NCBI GenBank assembly: GCA_002747055.1
Contig: PDSQ01000033.1
Coordinates: 1-52,904 of the forward strand
Length of the DNA stretch: 52,904 bases
Direction of reading: 5' to 3'
Origin: Gammaproteobacteria bacterium
GTDB lineage: Bacteria > Pseudomonadota > Gammaproteobacteria > Pseudomonadales > Oleiphilaceae
The notes beneath the pieces are model-generated. The model did no database searches, was not told where the DNA came from, and worked only from the letters and a program-made list of their open reading frames with translations. A program made the translations under genes and the position numbers. Shown one piece after another: positions 47,027 through 52,904 of the stretch. The first letter of the stretch is position 1, and the number at the start of each line of letters is the position of its first letter.

Positions 47027-47121
47027 TTCTGGCGTGAAAACGGGTTTTTTCGTTGCCGGTATGCCCTGTTGTCAGGCGGGTTTGATTTTTTTCTCGATTA
47101 TCAGAGGGTGAGTGGTAAACA

Positions 47122-48591
47122 ATGCCTTTTTTATCGGGCCATGGCGCTGTCTCGATCATCGAAAAGTATCCAGAGTTAAAGCGTGCGTTTGATCTGGTAC
47201 CCGAAAGCGATACTTATGTAGTCGCGTATTCCGGCGGGATGGATTCGACATTGCTTCTCTGGCTGGCCAGGTCTCTTCTGGCAGAACAAAAAAAATGTCG
47301 GCTGAAAGCCATTCATGTCAATCATGGTTTGAGTCAACATGCCGATGATTGGCAGGCCCATTGTTATCACCAGGCATTGGCGTTCGGAGTGGAGCTGGTC
47401 ACCCGTAAATGCAAGGTACACCCGCAGGGAAAAGGTATCGAAGCGGCGGCCAGGCAGACAAGGTACCGGGTATTTCAGGAAGAAATGCAGCCCGGCCAAG
47501 TCTTGTTACAGGGGCATCACCTGAACGATCTTGTCGAAACCGTTTTGTTTCGATGTTGCAAAGGTGCAGCTGTCGGTGGTTTGGCCGGTATCCCTCAAAC
47601 GAGACGGGTGAAATTATCGGCTGGCAAGGCGAATGATTTGGGATCTTATCGGATTTATCGTCCTCTGCTTGGTGTTGCACGTTCCTGTCTGCTTGCATTT
47701 GCCAATGAAACAGGGCTTCATTGGCTGGAAGATGAAAGCAATCAGTCATTGAGTTTTGACCGAAACTATATTCGTCATCAAGTCCTTCCCGTGATCGTTC
47801 AAAAATGGCCAAAGGCGTTGCGGGGGGTGTCTGCGTCAGCGCAACATTGTCGGGATACTGAACAGTTGGCGATCGAAGTTGCGCAGGAGGATCTACAAAG
47901 CACAGCGCTCGCCAAGGTTCACCCCATTACAATACTGTCAGGTTGGGGCTGTTACCCGTTAGCTATCGAGCGGATACGATCGTTGAGTCGGGTTCGGCAA
48001 AAAAATCTGTTGCGTTATTGGTTGCGAGTAACCGGACACTCATTTCCAGGCAAAAAGCAGTTTGATCGCATCTGGCCGGAAGTGTTGCAGGCGAATGAAG
48101 GATCGAAGAGTACGATCGTCTGGCATGGCGATGAGCGAGGGCTTAGCGAAATCAAGAAGTGTTATGGTGGACTTTATATTGGTCGGCAGGTAGCTGAGCT
48201 TGGCAAGCAATTTGACCGGTCTGTACCTATTGAGCTTGGTCTCGTTGAACCGGGGCAGGTGAATCAATTGCCTGTCGGCAATATATCTATTTATCGTCGG
48301 GAGATGGCGGCGGATTTAGCGCAAAAAAATGAAATGAGTCTAGTCGTTTCTGCACAAAGTGTTTCCAGTCAGTCGTTGTCTATCCGGTTTCGCCAGTATG
48401 GTCAGAAGATGAAGTTGTTTAAACGGCCGACCAAATCGGTAAAGAAGTTACTCCGAGAAAACCGTATTCCATACTGGTTGCGAGACATTGTGCCTTGCGT
48501 TTACAGCTCGGATAAACTGGTCGCGGTTTTCGGTGTCGGTGTGGTTGAGCAATATGCTGGTAAAGACATCGTGCTTTCTTGGTCAGAGTGA
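47122..48591 (+). CDS. tilS: tRNA(Ile)-lysidine synthase
   Basis: Modifies C34 of tRNA-Ile(CAU) to lysidine using ATP and lysine, changing its identity from Met to Ile. The 489 residues have the PP-loop YSGGMDSTLL (SGGMDS 37-42), HVNHGLSQHADDW, the QGHHLNDLVET motif, the TilS linker domain, and a C-terminal substrate-binding region with KKLLRENRIPYWLRD. It starts 95 bp after dnaE, filling the place where accA normally intervenes. Confidence 0.95.
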   Translation: MPFLSGHGAVSIIEKYPELKRAFDLVPESDTYVVAYSGGMDSTLLLWLARSLLAEQKKCRLKAIHVNHGLSQHADDWQAHCYHQALAFGVELVTRKCKVHPQGKGIEAAARQTRYRVFQEEMQPGQVLLQGHHLNDLVETVLFRCCKGAAVGGLAGIPQTRRVKLSAGKANDLGSYRIYRPLLGVARSCLLAFANETGLHWLEDESNQSLSFDRNYIRHQVLPVIVQKWPKALRGVSASAQHCRDTEQLAIEVAQEDLQSTALAKVHPITILSGWGCYPLAIERIRSLSRVRQKNLLRYWLRVTGHSFPGKKQFDRIWPEVLQANEGSKSTIVWHGDERGLSEIKKCYGGLYIGRQVAELGKQFDRSVPIELGLVEPGQVNQLPVGNISIYRREMAADLAQKNEMSLVVSAQSVSSQSLSIRFRQYGQKMKLFKRPTKSVKKLLRENRIPYWLRDIVPCVYSSDKLVAVFGVGVVEQYAGKDIVLSWSE

Positions 48592-48651
48592 AGTAAATCA
48601 ATTGTGAACAAAGTCACTTTCTGTTACTCTGGCGTCCCATCATTGAGATGA

Positions 48652-51290
<2,639 letters not shown>

Positions 51291-51370
51291 GTTGTTTTTT
51301 GCTTGGACGGTGGTTTTTGTTCAGGCAACACTTTAGCGGTTTTGACAATAATTAAATGTTTTGGAGATAA

Positions 51371-52669
<1,299 letters not shown>

Positions 52670-52700
52670 CCAGGTTTTTCAGTCTGCTATCATGCTTTGT

Positions 52701-52770
52701 TCCGAACCTGGAATTTGGCATCCAGGTTCGGATAGACGAAAAAAAAGGCGGTTTTTGCCGTCCTTTTTTT
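52701..52770 (+). terminator. two tandem hairpins ending the eno transcript
   Basis: The first is a perfect 11-bp stem TCCGAACCTGG (52701-52711)/CCAGGTTCGGA (52722-52732) with no T-tract. The second is an A-run/GGCGG...CCG-T-CC/T-run hairpin (52739-52770) with one bulged T and seven terminal T, a typical intrinsic terminator that can also work on the other strand. Confidence 0.82.
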
Positions 52771-52904
52771 CAGGTTGTTTCTATGTCCAATAGAAGCGTC
52801 TATATTTAGTCGCCCCTGAAAAACACCCAACCTTATGAATTTTATTAAAAATTTCCCATTTCAGGGAGATAAATTCGACCAAAAATAGTATACTGACTCC
52901 TTCA
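52771..52904. other. AT-rich window end without a recognised gene
   Basis: After the eno terminator no ORF is supported. An inverted pair CCCTGAAA (52814-52821) and TTTCAGGG (52859-52866) flanks 37 AT-rich bases. It may be an operator, a small repeat or an insertion-sequence end. The next gene lies beyond the window. Confidence 0.3.

Noticed and set aside
52814..52866. CCCTGAAA/TTTCAGGG pair as an insertion-sequence end
   Set aside because: Only 8-bp arms, no transposase and the window ends; kept only as a note in the last spacer entry.

Overview
The window is chromosomal DNA of a gammaproteobacterium, probably a marine or environmental relative of the pseudomonad, Marinobacter and cellvibrio groups. 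This is judged from gene content and order, not from a database search. The clues are the blocks mltB-rlpA-dacA-ybeD-lipB-lipA and dnaE-tilS-pyrG-kdsA-eno, an arsC-like/wrbA/DUF2069 set, a 531-residue pseudomonad-type isocitrate lyase, and many c-di-GMP proteins. No tRNA, rRNA or CRISPR array was seen.

Layout. (1) 1-1.1 kb is mobile-DNA debris: a transposase-like tail, an RHS/YD-repeat fragment, an IS3-type orfA remnant, and the 5' end of a tyrosine-recombinase gene that the IS3 remnant interrupts. (2) 1.27-8.1 kb is an envelope and lipoylation cluster (mltB, rlpA, dacA, ybeD, lipB, lipA) plus an AarF/ABC1 kinase. A likely 3' end of a group II intron lies between rlpA and dacA. (3) 8.2-18.8 kb is an accessory signalling island. 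It holds a stand-alone DUF2156 protein, an HDOD-GAF histidine kinase with a REC-PAS-GGDEF-EAL response regulator, and a divergent, translationally coupled unit: periplasmic binding protein, porin-like barrel, membrane GGDEF-EAL protein. The binding-protein/porin part has been duplicated. The first porin has a large internal deletion and the second has one in-frame amber codon.

(4) 19.1-31.6 kb carries acs, a LuxR-type response regulator, a degenerate (DSDEF) GGDEF membrane protein, an XRE regulator, the tail-specific protease Prc, a ComFB-family protein, a long DUF349 coiled-coil protein and MltF. (5) 32-42.9 kb carries purL, an uncharacterised protein with a diphtheria-toxin/Tpt1-like ADP-ribosyltransferase signature, aceA, a LolA-like protein, an orphan PilB/GspE ATPase, DUF2069, wrbA and an ArsC-like reductase. 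(6) 43-52.7 kb carries a TlpA-like lipoprotein and then dnaE, tilS, pyrG, kdsA and eno, closed by two tandem hairpins. accA, usually between dnaE and tilS, is absent there.

Working together: the murein enzymes (MltB, MltF, DacA, RlpA, Prc) serve wall turnover, LipB/LipA make protein-bound lipoate, and Acs with AceA support growth on acetate. Three GGDEF proteins, two of them also carrying EAL, sit within 14 kb. A ComFB protein, from a family reported to bind cyclic dinucleotides, lies a few kilobases away. The most promising places for new biology are the binding-protein/porin/GGDEF-EAL unit and the ART-like protein beside aceA.
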